A stretch of DNA of 64,000 nt, from assembly GCA_963840925.1 (NCBI GenBank), contig CAWJAY010000012.1, forward strand, positions 62,001-126,000, in the 5' to 3' direction. A program made the translations under genes and the position numbers. Under the pieces are notes generated by a model that saw only the letters and a list, made by a program, of their open reading frames with translations, did not search any database and had not been told where the DNA came from. Position 1 is the first letter of the stretch. Every line of letters begins with the position of its first letter. Positions 9,541 to 17,832 of the stretch are shown here, piece after piece. This DNA is from DATAOG01 sp963840925 (GTDB lineage Bacteria; Pseudomonadota; Alphaproteobacteria; Geminicoccales; Geminicoccaceae).

Positions 9541-10343
9541 TCAAAGTCGCCAATCGTGCCGCCCCTGGTACGCGACCACGGGCCCGGTCGCCTGCACGCC
9601 CGCCGCGATCAGCAGCGCACGGAGCTCCGGCGTCAGCGGCTGGACCAGCTGCCGGCCGCCGCCGCGGCCCTTGCCCCCGGACGTGGGCGAGGCCACGCGT
9701 CCAATCGATTGCTTTCCCAGCGTAGGGACGAGCACGCTCGAGGCGGCGCCAGCCGGTCGCGAGCGCGATCTGCATCGCCAAGCGGGACGTGTTGGCAGCG
9801 CGTGCAGCATGACCGCCTCGCGCTCGGCCGGGGTGACGTAGGGCGGCGTCCGATCCGGGACAGGCAGCACGCAGCCGCCGCCAGGGCAGCTGCGGCAACT
9901 AGCCAGGCCCCAGACCTCGCGGGCCATCGTCCAGAGCCCGCGAGCGATCGCCAAGCCGGTCGATTGATGGTGGCCGCCGCTAGCCGCTGTCGCCAGCTGA
10001 CGAGCGCCCTGCGGCGAAGATGTCCGCGGTGACCTAGGCAGATCGGGGTATGGTCGCCGATGGGGTCGCTGACAGCGCGTTCGAGATGGCCGGTGACGCT
10101 GCCCTGCCAGGCGAGATCCCGGGCGTGGGTCGAGCCAGTAACGAGACGCAAGTCCTCCCCAGGTTTCCGGCCCGCGGATCTGGTCCGCTTCGACTTCCGC
10201 TCGCCGGGCGCGTTCCAGGGCCTGCACTTCGCGCTTGCCGAGGTGGTCGTGCTCTTTGCCGAGCGTTTCGCGGTGGCGCCGACCTCCGACCCGGAAGTCG
10301 AGCAGCCAATGGTTGTTGTCGGTTTTCGCCTGCGGACGGGCAT
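9269..10343 (-). pseudogene. Tyrosine recombinase (integrase), multiply frameshifted
   Basis: Pieces of one phage-type integrase lie in order but in different frames. The arm-binding N-terminus contains KTDNNHWLLDFRVGG and RETLGKEHDHLGKREVQAL; the core-binding part has WQGSVTGHLERAVSDPIGD. The catalytic domain has ALATGWRR (first Arg region), FRDLRHSVAQEVLAAT (the H-x-x-R box) and a tail with SPATTRHYARF holding the nucleophilic Tyr. All catalytic blocks are visible, but at least five frame changes separate them. An AGGAG lies 10 bases before the ATG at 10343. It is the last gene of the leftward island operon. Either decayed or damaged by consensus errors. Confidence 0.8.
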
Positions 10344-10347
10344 GCGG

Positions 10348-10508
10348 GTAAATCTCCTGTGAGGGCTTCGAGGGTTTGGCGCGCGTAGCGGCGAGCGCCG
10401 CCGGGGAGGGCGATGCTGGGCAGGCGCATGTGACGGAGCAGCTCGACGGAGAGCGCCGAGCAGCTGGGCGGCGGCGTTCGCGGTCAGCAGCAGGCGGTCG
10501 GTCGGCAC
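10348..10508 (-). CDS. Excisionase-like HTH protein (frameshifted)
   Basis: Short region just upstream of the integrase. Two frames together give DRLLLTANAAAQLLG, then LSVELLRHMRLPSIALPGG, then ARRYARQTLEAL. This is the pattern of an AlpA/Xis or MerR-like winged helix: a first helix set LTANAAAQLLG, a recognition segment, and a GGARRY wing. Such proteins direct excision with the neighbouring integrase. A GTG at 10508 could start it, but the frame is open through the upstream poly-G tract, so the real start is unclear. Confidence 0.5.
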
Positions 10509-10529
10509 CCGGCGCCGGCGCGCGGCCCT

Positions 10530-10549
10530 CCCCCCCCCCCCCCCCCCCC
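10530..10549. repeat. Homopolymer of 20 C residues
   Basis: Uninterrupted run of 20 C on the plus strand (20 G in the sense of the island genes). It lies inside the small ORF upstream of the excisionase-like gene and would encode poly-glycine. Its length decides the reading frame, so it is either a phase-variable tract or an assembly artefact; the many other indels nearby make artefact plausible. Confidence 0.9.
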
Positions 10550-10732
10550 TGGCCTCGGCCGCCTCGATCACCCGCTGCTCCTGGGCCGCGATCTCGACGG
10601 CGGCGCTCAGCGCTGCCAGCTCAGGTTGGTCGGCGGCCGGTAATTGGCGCCAAAAAAGCCCACGTGCGCCTGGGGCGCGCTCGGCTCGCCTTGCGATGTA
10701 GAGGTCGGGATGCTAAATTCGTCGGTGATCAT
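10530..10732 (-). CDS. Small island protein, frameshifted
   Basis: Starts at the ATG at 10732, with GGAA seven bases upstream. The N-terminus reads TDEFSIPTSTSQGEP, then AHVGFFGANYRPPTN. The frame stops at 10607 but the next frame continues with PELAALSAAVEIAAQEQRV and EAAEA up to the 20-G tract. One missing base near 10620 would join them. No family is recognised. It lies between the two-helix membrane protein and the excisionase-like gene. Confidence 0.4.
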
Positions 10733-10811
10733 GCTTTCCTGCCTTCCGCGCCGCGGGCCGACCAGGGCCCGCGGCGCTTCTCGTTTGTACTCTAGCGCGA
10801 ATGGCCCTGCA

Positions 10812-11243
10812 CTAGCGGCCTCGGCTCTGGGGCCCGCGCGCCGCTGCACGCGCGGCCTGCTCCAGCCGGTAGGCCTCGTACGCCACCGGGTGGATCGGGG
10901 CGGGACGCATCGGCCCCTCGCCCGGCTCGACCGACATCGTCAACTTCGCCGCCCGCCTCGCCGCCGGCGGCAGAGCCAGCGCCGTCGCTGTCTGAGACCC
11001 CGGCTGAGCCTTCGCCTGGAGCCTTGCCCGCGCCGCTAGCCAAACCGCCTCTCGGGCCGTCGGCCTCGCCTGCCGCCTGGTCGTCCCGCGCCGGGTCCGG
11101 GCGAGGATCGCGTCGAGCCCTAGCAACAGCACGCAGAACAAAACCGCGGCCGTCGTCACTACCTGCGGCGCCAGGACGGCGGCCGCAACGGCCGCGGCGA
11201 GCGCGCCGAGGACCAGCAGCCACAGCCTGGCCGCCGCGGTCAT
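10812..11243 (-). CDS. Two-helix membrane protein of the island
   Basis: 143 residues in one intact frame. Two adjacent N-terminal membrane helices (ARLWLLVLGALAAAVAAAV, then TTAAVLFCVLLLGLDAIL) are followed by a basic, alanine-rich cytoplasmic tail. The ATG at 11243 overlaps the likely TGA of the preceding small gene (ATGA), as expected for a compact phage-type operon. The size and topology would be compatible with a holin-like protein, but nothing specific supports that. No family recognised. Confidence 0.6.
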   Translation of the reverse strand: MTAAARLWLLVLGALAAAVAAAVLAPQVVTTAAVLFCVLLLGLDAILARTRRGTTRRQARPTAREAVWLAARARLQAKAQPGSQTATALALPPAARRAAKLTMSVEPGEGPMRPAPIHPVAYEAYRLEQAARAAARGPQSRGR

Positions 11244-11490
11244 GGCGTGCTCCGCGGCCGTGGGCCGGTCGGGCCGGGCTCACGGTACTGCACTTGGGGC
11301 GCCGGTCGGCCTCCTCGATCGCGGCCTTGCGCGCGGTCAACGTCGCTCGCTTGGCGGCCAGCAGCCGTTGCAAGGCGATGCTGCGGGCGGCCTGCGCACG
11401 GATGAGCGCCAGGTGAACGGAGTCGAGCTCGTCCGCGAGCGCGGCGAGCTCGTCCTCGACCGGGGCGGGCGGCGGCGGTAGCGGTCTCAT
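11240..11490 (-). CDS. Small coiled-coil island protein, frameshifted
   Basis: From the ATG at 11490: acidic and helical (VEDELAALADELDSVHLAL, ARSIALQRLLAAKRAT, ARKAAIEEADRR). The frame then runs on in low-complexity. A one-base shift in the C run near 11298 gives the short tail QVQYREPGPTGPRPRSTP and a TGA at 11240-11242 that overlaps the next start. That natural ATGA junction is the argument for a frame error here. About 83 residues; probably a coiled coil. No family recognised. Confidence 0.5.
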
Positions 11491-11497
11491 GCCAGGG

Positions 11498-11760
11498 TCA
11501 CCGCATGGACCGCGCGGAGCGGCGCGCGTCGAGCGCCTGCTCGATGCCGGCGAGCGTGCGCTGGTCCTCTGCGCTGCGCCGCTCAGCAGCGCAGCGCGCG
11601 CGGTGCCGCTTGTTGATCCAGACAGCTCGGCGTTCTCCCGGCTGCCGAACGGGACCTTGGCAGTCCGCAGGAACTCGGCCAGCTCGCGGTCATAGGTCTC
11701 GTCGTCGAGGTCCTCGACCGCCTGCTCTGGCATCCGAACGGGATAGGGTGTACGCAACAC
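11498..11760 (-). CDS. Small basic island protein, frameshifted
   Basis: From the ATG at 11760: acidic start (MPEQAVEDLDDETYDREL), then FLRTAKVPFGSRENAELS. The open frame then becomes low-complexity, while the neighbouring frame continues as VWINKRHRARCAAERRSA and TLAGIEQALDARRSARSMR to a TGA at 11498-11500. One extra base near 11628 would explain it. About 87 residues, helical, lying eight bases before the next small gene. It sits directly downstream of the capsid gene, where phages often keep head-completion or decoration proteins, but I see no family signature. Confidence 0.5.
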
Positions 11761-11952
11761 TGGAGTCTCCCTTCCAGTCGTGAGTTTGAGATCCCCTGGC
11801 CCTCGTCGCGTCTCACCGCGGCGAGGGCCGCTCTGCGTCAGTCACGCCGTGGCCGGCGCCTGGCGTGAAGAGCCTGCTGGACCGCCAGGCACCGGACCAC
11901 GACGCTATCCTCCGGCGCAGGTCGCCCAGACATGGACCGGAAGAACTCGTGG

Positions 11953-13866
11953 TCACGCGCCAGGATTTCTGAAAATAAACCTGAAATCCCGGACACCAAC
12001 TGCGACATCAAAAGGGCGCGGAGCTCAATCCCGAGAACGTCAAAACCTTCGCGGCTACTTAGACTTGGCCCTCGCCGCCCGTCCAAATACGCATGAACGA
12101 ACGGTTGGTTCTCTGAGATCAAGTACCAGCCATTGCCAGTCAAGCGCTGCTCGACTTCGACACTCAACTTACCAGAGAACGGGTTGACTTTGCCGACCTC
12201 GGCCGGCGTCAAAGCGACAGTAACCAACTCGGCCTCGGTTTCCTTGACTGGCCCGACCAGGATCGCAGCTGGTGCGACCTGTATTGGTCGGACCCCGCAG
12301 AGCCCGGTTTGTTGGCGCATCTTCTGACGGCCAGCCGAGACACTCGCCAACGTCGATTACCGTGCCAGGGCTCGCCAAGTCGCCATGACTGGCGTGGAAC
12401 AGATTAAGGCCGTCATCCAAGACCAAGCCAGCGCCGCTGTTTGCAGTCAGCAAGTTGACGAACAGAGACGCTTCGGTCTCAGCCGCGGCCGCGCCCATTT
12501 CGGAAGTCCAGTCACTCAAAGCACCGAGGTCATCGTTGATGATCGCGTTTCTCGAGAACGCCCCTATTTTGGCGTAACTCTGAACTGCAAAACTCTGCAC
12601 CGGCCTCGGTGGCACTGCCGCGAGTGCAACCTCAGCGTGCTCGGTGATCAGCTCCAAGTAGCGGGCCCGTTCCGACCCGGAGAGTGAAGTCACCTTACGG
12701 AAGTCCGGCACGGATCGTTCGCGGCTGTGAGCCTTCAACGGCGAGGCCGCGGCAGTGTAGGCGTCTTCGAGCAACCTTTGGCCGGTCCCGAGTAGTAGTT
12801 GCGGCAGGTCGGATGTGGTCATGTATCCGACGCCGGCCCTGAAATCGAGCACTTCGTCGGCGCTCCAGCCGCGGCAGCGGATGCCTTGGCCCTCGAGCAG
12901 ATGCCGGCGCAGTTCGATCAGGGACATCCTGCGAAAGGCGCGCGCCTCGGGCGGTAGCGGGTGCTTGGCCGGAATCGCTGGTGCAGCAGCGCGGCGACCG
13001 CCCGATCGGCCACGTGGGCCGGATCAGTGTGGTCAATCCCGCCGGAGATGCGCGGGGCTGCGATCGCCTCGCGCGCCTCACGGGCTTGGGCGAGGTCAAG
13101 CAGCTCGGGCCAGACCCTGGAGGGCGCGACACCGCGCTCGAGCAAGGCGTCGACGACCTGGCGCTCGAGCTTGAGCTGATCGGCGGCGCCGTAGAGGCGC
13201 CTGAGCTCGGCGAGCGCGGTCTGCGCGGTGTCGGCAGGCGGCTCGACCCGGGCTGCCGGGGTCGGAGGGAGCGGATTGCCGGCGAAGATCGAGCAACGCA
13301 GTCATCGACGTCTCCAAGGTACAAGGATAAAGATCGGCATCAGCACCGCTGCGGACTTGTGCTGCGGCGTCCGCCCCGACCGCGACCAGAGACAGCTCGT
13401 AAGGCTCCCAAAATCGGCGCGCAGCAGCGGGACGTCGTCCTTGCGCTCGACCCTGGTGATCCTATGAATTACGGTAGCCGACCGAGACGTTGCGCAGGAT
13501 GCCGGTTTGGACATCTCGCCAGATCGGTGTGACCTCGGCGCGCTCGGAGAACCGGATCGTAGCCCGGCCCTCGCGGTTGTGGCCCTCGCCGGTCAGCCAA
13601 GCCCGTTCGACAACACCAAGCACACGCGCGACCGAGCGAGCGCCGTGGCTGTCCAAAACTGGCGCGCCGGCATTCAGCCTTTGTAGCTGGACGGCGCCAT
13701 CTTTGACTGACAGCTCCTCATCCCATTCGCCCTCGAACAGACCGCGCCGACGAACAGTTGCACCGGTCGTCCAAATGCACTCGACGGTACGGCTGGCCTC
13801 GTCGACCGTCTGCGGCGCAAGGTTGGCATTCCGGCGGAGGATCGGCAGTTGGACCTGCTCAGCCAT
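11953..13866 (-). CDS. Prohead protease/major capsid fusion protein, multiply frameshifted
   Basis: Reading across frames gives one protein of ~640 residues. N-terminus: phage prohead serine protease, with LPILRRNANLAPQTVDEAS, FEGEWDEELSV, LNAGAPVLDSHGARSVARV (catalytic His region) and ILRNVSVGYR (catalytic Ser region). Middle: VVDALLERGVAPSRVWPEL. C-terminus: Mu gpT-like capsid, with YMTTSDLPQLLLGTGQRLL, FAVQSYAKIGAFSRNAII, LDDGLNLFHASHGDLAS, LISENQPFVHAYLDGRRG, SREGFDVLGIELRA and a tail DVAVGVRDFRFIFRNPGA ending at 11953. At least five frame changes occur, several beside C or G runs. The ATG at 13866 overlaps the previous gene by eight bases. No portal or terminase neighbours are visible. 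Confidence 0.85.
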
Positions 13867-14119
13867 GGTCGCCGTCCCGCTGCGTGCTGACGATCTCGTC
13901 GAGCTCGTCGGTCGCGGCCAGCGCCCGACGCTCGATCAAGCTCGCTGCCTGCATGAGATCGATGCCTAACTTGAGCGCGACGTCGGGCTCGAGCGTGACC
14001 AGAAAGCCGCTCGAGCCGTCGCGTCTGCCCACCCACAGCTGCAGCGAGCTCGGCCGCAGCTCGACCCGCAACTCAGCCGGGCCGGCCGCTGGTCCTGCAG
14101 GTTCAGCGACCGTGGTCAC
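13859..14119 (-). CDS. Small island protein upstream of capsid gene
   Basis: 86 residues from a GTG at 14119 that overlaps the TGA of the preceding HTH gene. Mostly beta then helical: LRVELRPSSLQLWVGRRDG, GFLVTLEPDVALKLGIDLM, AASLIERRALAATDELDE. The 3' end overlaps the capsid fusion start by eight bases. Tight overlap on both sides shows it is a genuine member of the operon. No family recognised. Confidence 0.6.
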   Translation of the reverse strand: MTTVAEPAGPAAGPAELRVELRPSSLQLWVGRRDGSSGFLVTLEPDVALKLGIDLMQAASLIERRALAATDELDEIVSTQRDGDHG

Positions 14120-14618
14120 GCGAGCTCCCGCTCCAGCGCTTGCTCGGCCTGGGCGCGCTCGGCTGCCTCGGCGTCGAGCGCCGCCCGCAGCGCGCGCAGG
14201 ACCGCGCCGTAGTCGTCGACCTCGATCCTGATCGCGTGCCAGCGCGTGGCAGCCAATTCCAGCAGGCGGGCCAGGTCGGCGCGGCTGTTGGTCTTGAGAT
14301 CGCGCCTCTCGCCGTCAGGCAGCTCGAGGGTGATCAGGAACACGTCGCCAGGGTCGCGGCCGGCGAGCGTGGCCTCGAGCTCAGGCGCCAGGGCCAAGAT
14401 CGAATCGCGCGCCTCGGTGCTCGCCCGGCCGATCGTCTCCCGGCGCTCGAGCCGGTGGGCGAGCGCGACCACTCAAACGCCTCGAGCACCGGCCACTTGC
14501 CGACACCGGCCGAGGACGGCGTGACGAAGCCGCGGTTGACCCACTGGCGCAGCAGGTTCGGTGCGATGCCGGCGAGCCGGCAGAGCCGGTGGGTGGCGAT
14601 CGTGCGATCAAATCTCAA
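14116..14618 (-). CDS. HTH DNA-binding island protein (one frameshift)
   Basis: Two frames join into one ~167-residue protein. The N-terminus is a helix-turn-helix of MerR-like shape: DRTIATHRLCRLAGIAPNL, LRQWVNRGFVTPSSAGVG, KWPVLEAFE. A single missing G at about 14472 moves the frame to VALAHRLERRETIGRASTE, followed by an alpha/beta region (VFLITLELPDGERRDLKTN) and a helical tail. It is the first gene of the leftward head-gene cluster and lies next to the palindrome-rich stretch at 14722-14906. It could be an operon regulator or a small-terminase-like DNA-recognition protein; the sequence does not decide. Confidence 0.65.
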
Positions 14619-14721
14619 GGTCTCGGCTCCCGGCGCCTAAGTAGGCACAGTCGTAACGGGAACCATTCAGGCCGGGCTGTCAAGCGCTGAAATCAACATG
14701 TAGCAGCGCCACCGGCTGCCA

Positions 14722-14906
14722 GACGCCAGGGAGCGCGTCGGAACTTTATTTCGCACGAAATAGAGGATCGGCTCGAGGCTCGCGGCGCCGAGGCCTATCT
14801 CGCGCGAGATAGAGCTCAGCTGGGGCGCCAGGACGCCAGGAGCGCGTCGCAACCCGTCCCTGGCCCCTCACCAGGGCCAGACCGTCCTCGCGCGTCCTGG
14901 CGCCCC
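14722..14906. promoter_or_regulatory. Palindrome-rich cis-acting zone (parS-, operator- or pac-like)
   Basis: A ~185-base non-coding stretch packed with symmetry. Two direct copies of GACGCCAGG(G)AGCGCGTCG lie at 14722-14740 and 14832-14849. Between them are TATTTCGCACGAAATA (14747-14762, arms of seven) and the perfect 18-bp palindrome CTATCTCGCGCGAGATAG (14795-14812). The second direct copy is embedded in GGGGCGCCAGGAC (14822-14834), whose exact complement GTCCTGGCGCCCC is at 14894-14906, with a further CTGGCCC/GGGCCAG hairpin (14860-14880) inside. It sits between the ParB-like gene and the HTH gene, so it is a candidate binding site for either. Confidence 0.6.
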
Positions 14907-15034
14907 CGCGCTGGGCGCGGGTGAGGTGCCTGAGCGGGCCGGGCGAGCGTCCGGCGGGTTACCCTACCGGCGCTCGCTGGGGACGCAATTCGAGGCCGCG
15001 GAAAGCCTGGGGTTCGAGGCGCGCCGGGTCAGGG

Positions 15035-16381
15035 TCAGCCGGCCGTCGCGAGCCAGGCCTCGATCTGCCGGAGCGTCCGGTCGCGGGTCCCCTTGCCGTC
15101 GCGGAAGCGCTTCAGGGCCGGATAACTGATCCCGATCTGCTCCGCGGCCGCGTAGACGCCGGTGGCACCCATACCCCGATCCTCGAGCCGGTCGTTCAAG
15201 CGCCGCCGGATGGCGTCGGGATCGCCGCTGGCGGCGGCAGGAGCGGCGGCGTGCTCCGCGTCCTGGCGAGGCTCCTGGGCGGCCTGGGCGGCCTCGGTCT
15301 CGGCGTAGGCGCGGGTAATGCCGGCGACCGCGTCCTCGCCCTTGTCGATCGCCGCCCGCATCCGCTGCCGGACGGCGTCCAGATCGACCCGCGGAGCTCC
15401 GGGAGCGGCCTCGGGCGCGTCGGCCGGCTCGTGCTCGGGCGCGTCCTGCTCGTCCTCGGCGAGGTCGTCACCGGTCGCCGCCTCGCCGACCAGGTCGTCG
15501 AGGGCGTCCTCGCCCCAGCCGGTGTGCTGGGCGTACCATGCCAGGTTCGTGATCGCCGCGCCCAGGTTGGCCGACAGCGAGGACTGCTCCGGGTAGGTCG
15601 GCTCGTACGCGCGGAGCCGGTCCTCGTCCCAGTTGGTCGCGATCAGGCGGACCAGATCGGCGACCGCGTAGCGGTCCATCGCGGTGCTGCGCACGGGGTC
15701 CGGCCGGGCCTGGACCTTGGCGCGCTCGGCCTTGTGTTCGCCGCGCTTGGCCTTCCGCAGGATCTCCTTGAGCGAGGCGCGGTCCTTCTTGACCAGGTCC
15801 CAGACCTTGGCGTGGTCGTCCGCCGGCAGCTCGGCGAGCGTGGTCACGTCCTCGCGCGAGATGTTGGCCTCCATGCTCAAGATCGCGTCCTTGACGTCTA
15901 CGCCCAGGCTGTCGGCGAGCTGGTCGACCGCGGCCGCGAAGTGGCCCATCTTGCGGATCTGCTGCGGCGTGACCTGGAACTTGACGGCGAGCTGGTCGGC
16001 AGCCGAGGCCTGGCCGGTGAGATCGGAGCGGGCGCCCTGGCCGGTCGCCATGGCGGTGTAGAGGCCGCCGATCATGTAGGCGCGCTGAGAGGTGTTGGCA
16101 TTGCGCCGGACGTCGAGCTGGTTGCTGAGCATCCAGATCTTGGCCGCGGTGCGGTCGGGGAAGTTCATCTTGACCGGGGCCTTGAGCTTGACGCTGGTGC
16201 GCTTGCTGCTCTCGACCCGGCGGTGACCGTCGAGGACGATGTGGACGTTGTTCTGCGGCCAGACGGCGATCGGGTCGCGGTTGCCGTAGGCGAGCATGTC
16301 CAGGTCCAGGGCCTCGTCCTGGGCCCTGGTGGTGGCGGGGATGAGATCCCGGAACTCGGGCTCTATAACGAGCTTGGTCAT
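15035..16381 (-). CDS. ParB-like N-terminal domain protein
   Basis: 448 residues, unbroken. Residues ~1-62 resemble the ParB/Srx fold: LVIEPEFRDLIP, NRDPIAVWPQNNVHIVL, then DGHRRVESSKR at 51-61, the position of the ParB nucleotide-binding box. A helical central part follows (QLAVKFQVTPQQIRKMGHF), typical of the ParB HTH region. An acidic alanine/glutamate-rich linker (~310-400) precedes a C-terminal HTH-like unit (EQIGISYPALKRFRDGKG). No ParA is nearby, so it may be a lone regulator or partition/packaging factor. Palindromes flank both ends of the gene. It is one of the few island genes without a frame break. Confidence 0.7.
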   Translation of the reverse strand: MTKLVIEPEFRDLIPATTRAQDEALDLDMLAYGNRDPIAVWPQNNVHIVLDGHRRVESSKRTSVKLKAPVKMNFPDRTAAKIWMLSNQLDVRRNANTSQRAYMIGGLYTAMATGQGARSDLTGQASAADQLAVKFQVTPQQIRKMGHFAAAVDQLADSLGVDVKDAILSMEANISREDVTTLAELPADDHAKVWDLVKKDRASLKEILRKAKRGEHKAERAKVQARPDPVRSTAMDRYAVADLVRLIATNWDEDRLRAYEPTYPEQSSLSANLGAAITNLAWYAQHTGWGEDALDDLVGEAATGDDLAEDEQDAPEHEPADAPEAAPGAPRVDLDAVRQRMRAAIDKGEDAVAGITRAYAETEAAQAAQEPRQDAEHAAAPAAASGDPDAIRRRLNDRLEDRGMGATGVYAAAEQIGISYPALKRFRDGKGTRDRTLRQIEAWLATAG

Positions 16382-16525
16382 GGTCGCTGGTCCTTTCAGC
16401 GGTTGTGGCCAGGCCCGTCCTCGGATGCATCCCGAGGGCGGGCCGTCTTTGGTTCTCCGACCAAGCTCTCTATAACGGTCGCTAGGTGCGATGTCAGAGA
16501 CTTCGAACCCAAGGTTCGAAGTCTC
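16361..16525. promoter_or_regulatory. Operator-like repeats upstream of the ParB-like gene
   Basis: The decamer CTCTATAACG occurs at 16361-16370, inside the start of the ParB-like gene, and again at 16468-16477. Each lies beside a 9-base element present in opposite orientation: AGCTTGGTC at 16371-16379 and GACCAAGCT at 16459-16467. Further upstream is a perfect inverted repeat, GAGACTTCGAACC and its complement around CAA (16497-16525). The layout suggests self-regulation by a DNA-binding island protein; this is inference. Confidence 0.5.
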
Positions 16526-16754
16526 ACTTAACGCCGAGAGGAAGCGGGATCATCCCCGAGATCGCGGCGGCGGTCGCCCGCGGCGAGATACCAGTCGCTG
16601 CGCCAGGCGGCGTGACCCCGAGACCCGAGCATTAGGGCTGCGCTGTGGAGATCGAAGTTGGCGCGATAGTTGCGCGGCGATACTGTGGCGCGCTCTCGCC
16701 GCATGCTCGCGGCGCACAACCGCATGGGGAGATAGCGGAATGTAGCACTCGGTC

Positions 16755-17074
16755 GCTCCCTCCTTGGCTCCGCCCTTCTTATCGCCGGCCTACTGGCTCT
16801 CTTGTTCCGGTATCCCAATGCTCCGCGGTGGACCCGACCGGAGATCGTGCCAATGGTGTTGTTCATCCCGGTCACCGGGATGATGGGCTTCGGGCTCGCT
16901 CTATATCGCCCTCGGCCTGCACCAGCTGCTGAATGGCACTGTCGATTTGATCGAACTTCCTGAGCACTCGCTGCGATGGTGATCGGCCTTGCGTTGGTGT
17001 GGGGCTTCGGGATCCGACGGCGGCTGGCGGCCTACGCCCCTGCAGCCGAGACGCCGCCTCCCGCCAGCTCCTGA
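16755..17074 (+). pseudogene. Remnant of a small membrane protein
   Basis: Rightward translation in two frames gives a consistent three-helix pattern: LLGSALLIAGLLALLFRYP, PMVLFIPVTGMMGFGLALY, then after a one-base shift IALGLHQLLNGTVDLIE, and finally MVIGLALVWGFGIRRR ending at a TGA at 17072-17074. No clean start codon is present; a TAG blocks the obvious upstream ATG. It is on the opposite strand to the other island genes. Family unknown. Confidence 0.4.
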
Positions 17075-17149
17075 GGAGTAGCGCCGTACTCCCCGCCAGC
17101 CTCTCCGAAGCCTCGCATCATTCAGGTATCTTCCGTTGGATCTCGACCG

Positions 17150-17371
17150 TTAGCCTATCGAGCCAGCCCTAGGGCGCAGCTGCAACTTCAACGGCGCTGA
17201 GGTCGGCGCAGATAGCTGGCGGTGCACTTGGCGCAGGACCCGCTTGCGCTGCTCGAGGTCAGCCCGCTCCCAGGCCTGGCAGAGGTCCCGGTAAGGGGCC
17301 TCGGCCTTGGCTTCCCGGTAGACCTCGGCCCAGCCGGAGGAGACGTTGGGGCGCAACCTGCCTCTTGGCAT
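17150..17371 (-). CDS. Short hypothetical protein, possibly a fragment
   Basis: 73 residues. The central part (GWAEVYREAKAEAPYRDL, WERADLEQRKRVLRQVHRQ) is helical and looks coding, but flanking sequence upstream in other frames also has weak protein character, so this may be the C-terminal piece of a longer broken gene. No family recognised. It lies ~0.46 kb from the left end of the IS256-type element. Confidence 0.35.
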   Translation of the reverse strand: MPRGRLRPNVSSGWAEVYREAKAEAPYRDLCQAWERADLEQRKRVLRQVHRQLSAPTSAPLKLQLRPRAGSIG

Positions 17372-17832
17372 CGAACGGAGCTCCGTTACCGGTCTGAACG
17401 ACGCCCGGCGGCCGGCGAGCCGGAGTTCGACCCGGGAACGGCCCGCCGGCCGATTTGGCCGGACGTCTGCGCGTGATCCCTAACTCGGCGGCGGTCGCCG
17501 AGCCAGAAGCAGCCAACGCCGCTCCCATGGGCATGAGCCCCCAGCCCGAGCGGGGTCCTGCGCCAGGGCCAGAATAAGCGGAGGCGAGCCGGGCCTCGAT
17601 CGACGTGAAGATTTTTCGGGAAGCTTTTGGCGAAGCCGCTGAAGCGTCTCCTTGAGCTGGCACGGCTCGCCACGGCTTACGCCCGAGAAAATCCTGAGAA
17701 CCTCCGCCCGGGTGGCCTAAGGCGGCGCCCCGAGGGGTGGGGGAGCAGACGCGCTTAACCCTGTCACGCGAGTGACTCTGGCGTGCGAGTGACCGGTTCT
17801 CGGCGGCGTGAAATGATTCTTTACCCTGCGCT
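17372..17832. other. Non-coding or degraded stretch before the IS element
   Basis: About 460 bases with only overlapping, arginine- and proline-rich frames on both strands and no convincing start. A minus-strand stretch with GLMPMGAALAASGSATAA may be the remains of the gene whose tail is at 17150-17371. No repeats or RNA gene seen. Confidence 0.3.

Noticed and set aside
16505..16525. GGTTCGAA element upstream of the ParB-like gene as a tRNA T-arm or att copy
   Set aside because: It is half of a perfect palindrome and shares only the generic TTCGAA with tRNA-Gln; no wider match to the tRNA 3' end.
16645..16932. 95-codon rightward frame as an intact gene
   Set aside because: The neighbouring frame in the same DNA gives coherent membrane helices, so this frame is a shadow of the membrane-protein remnant.
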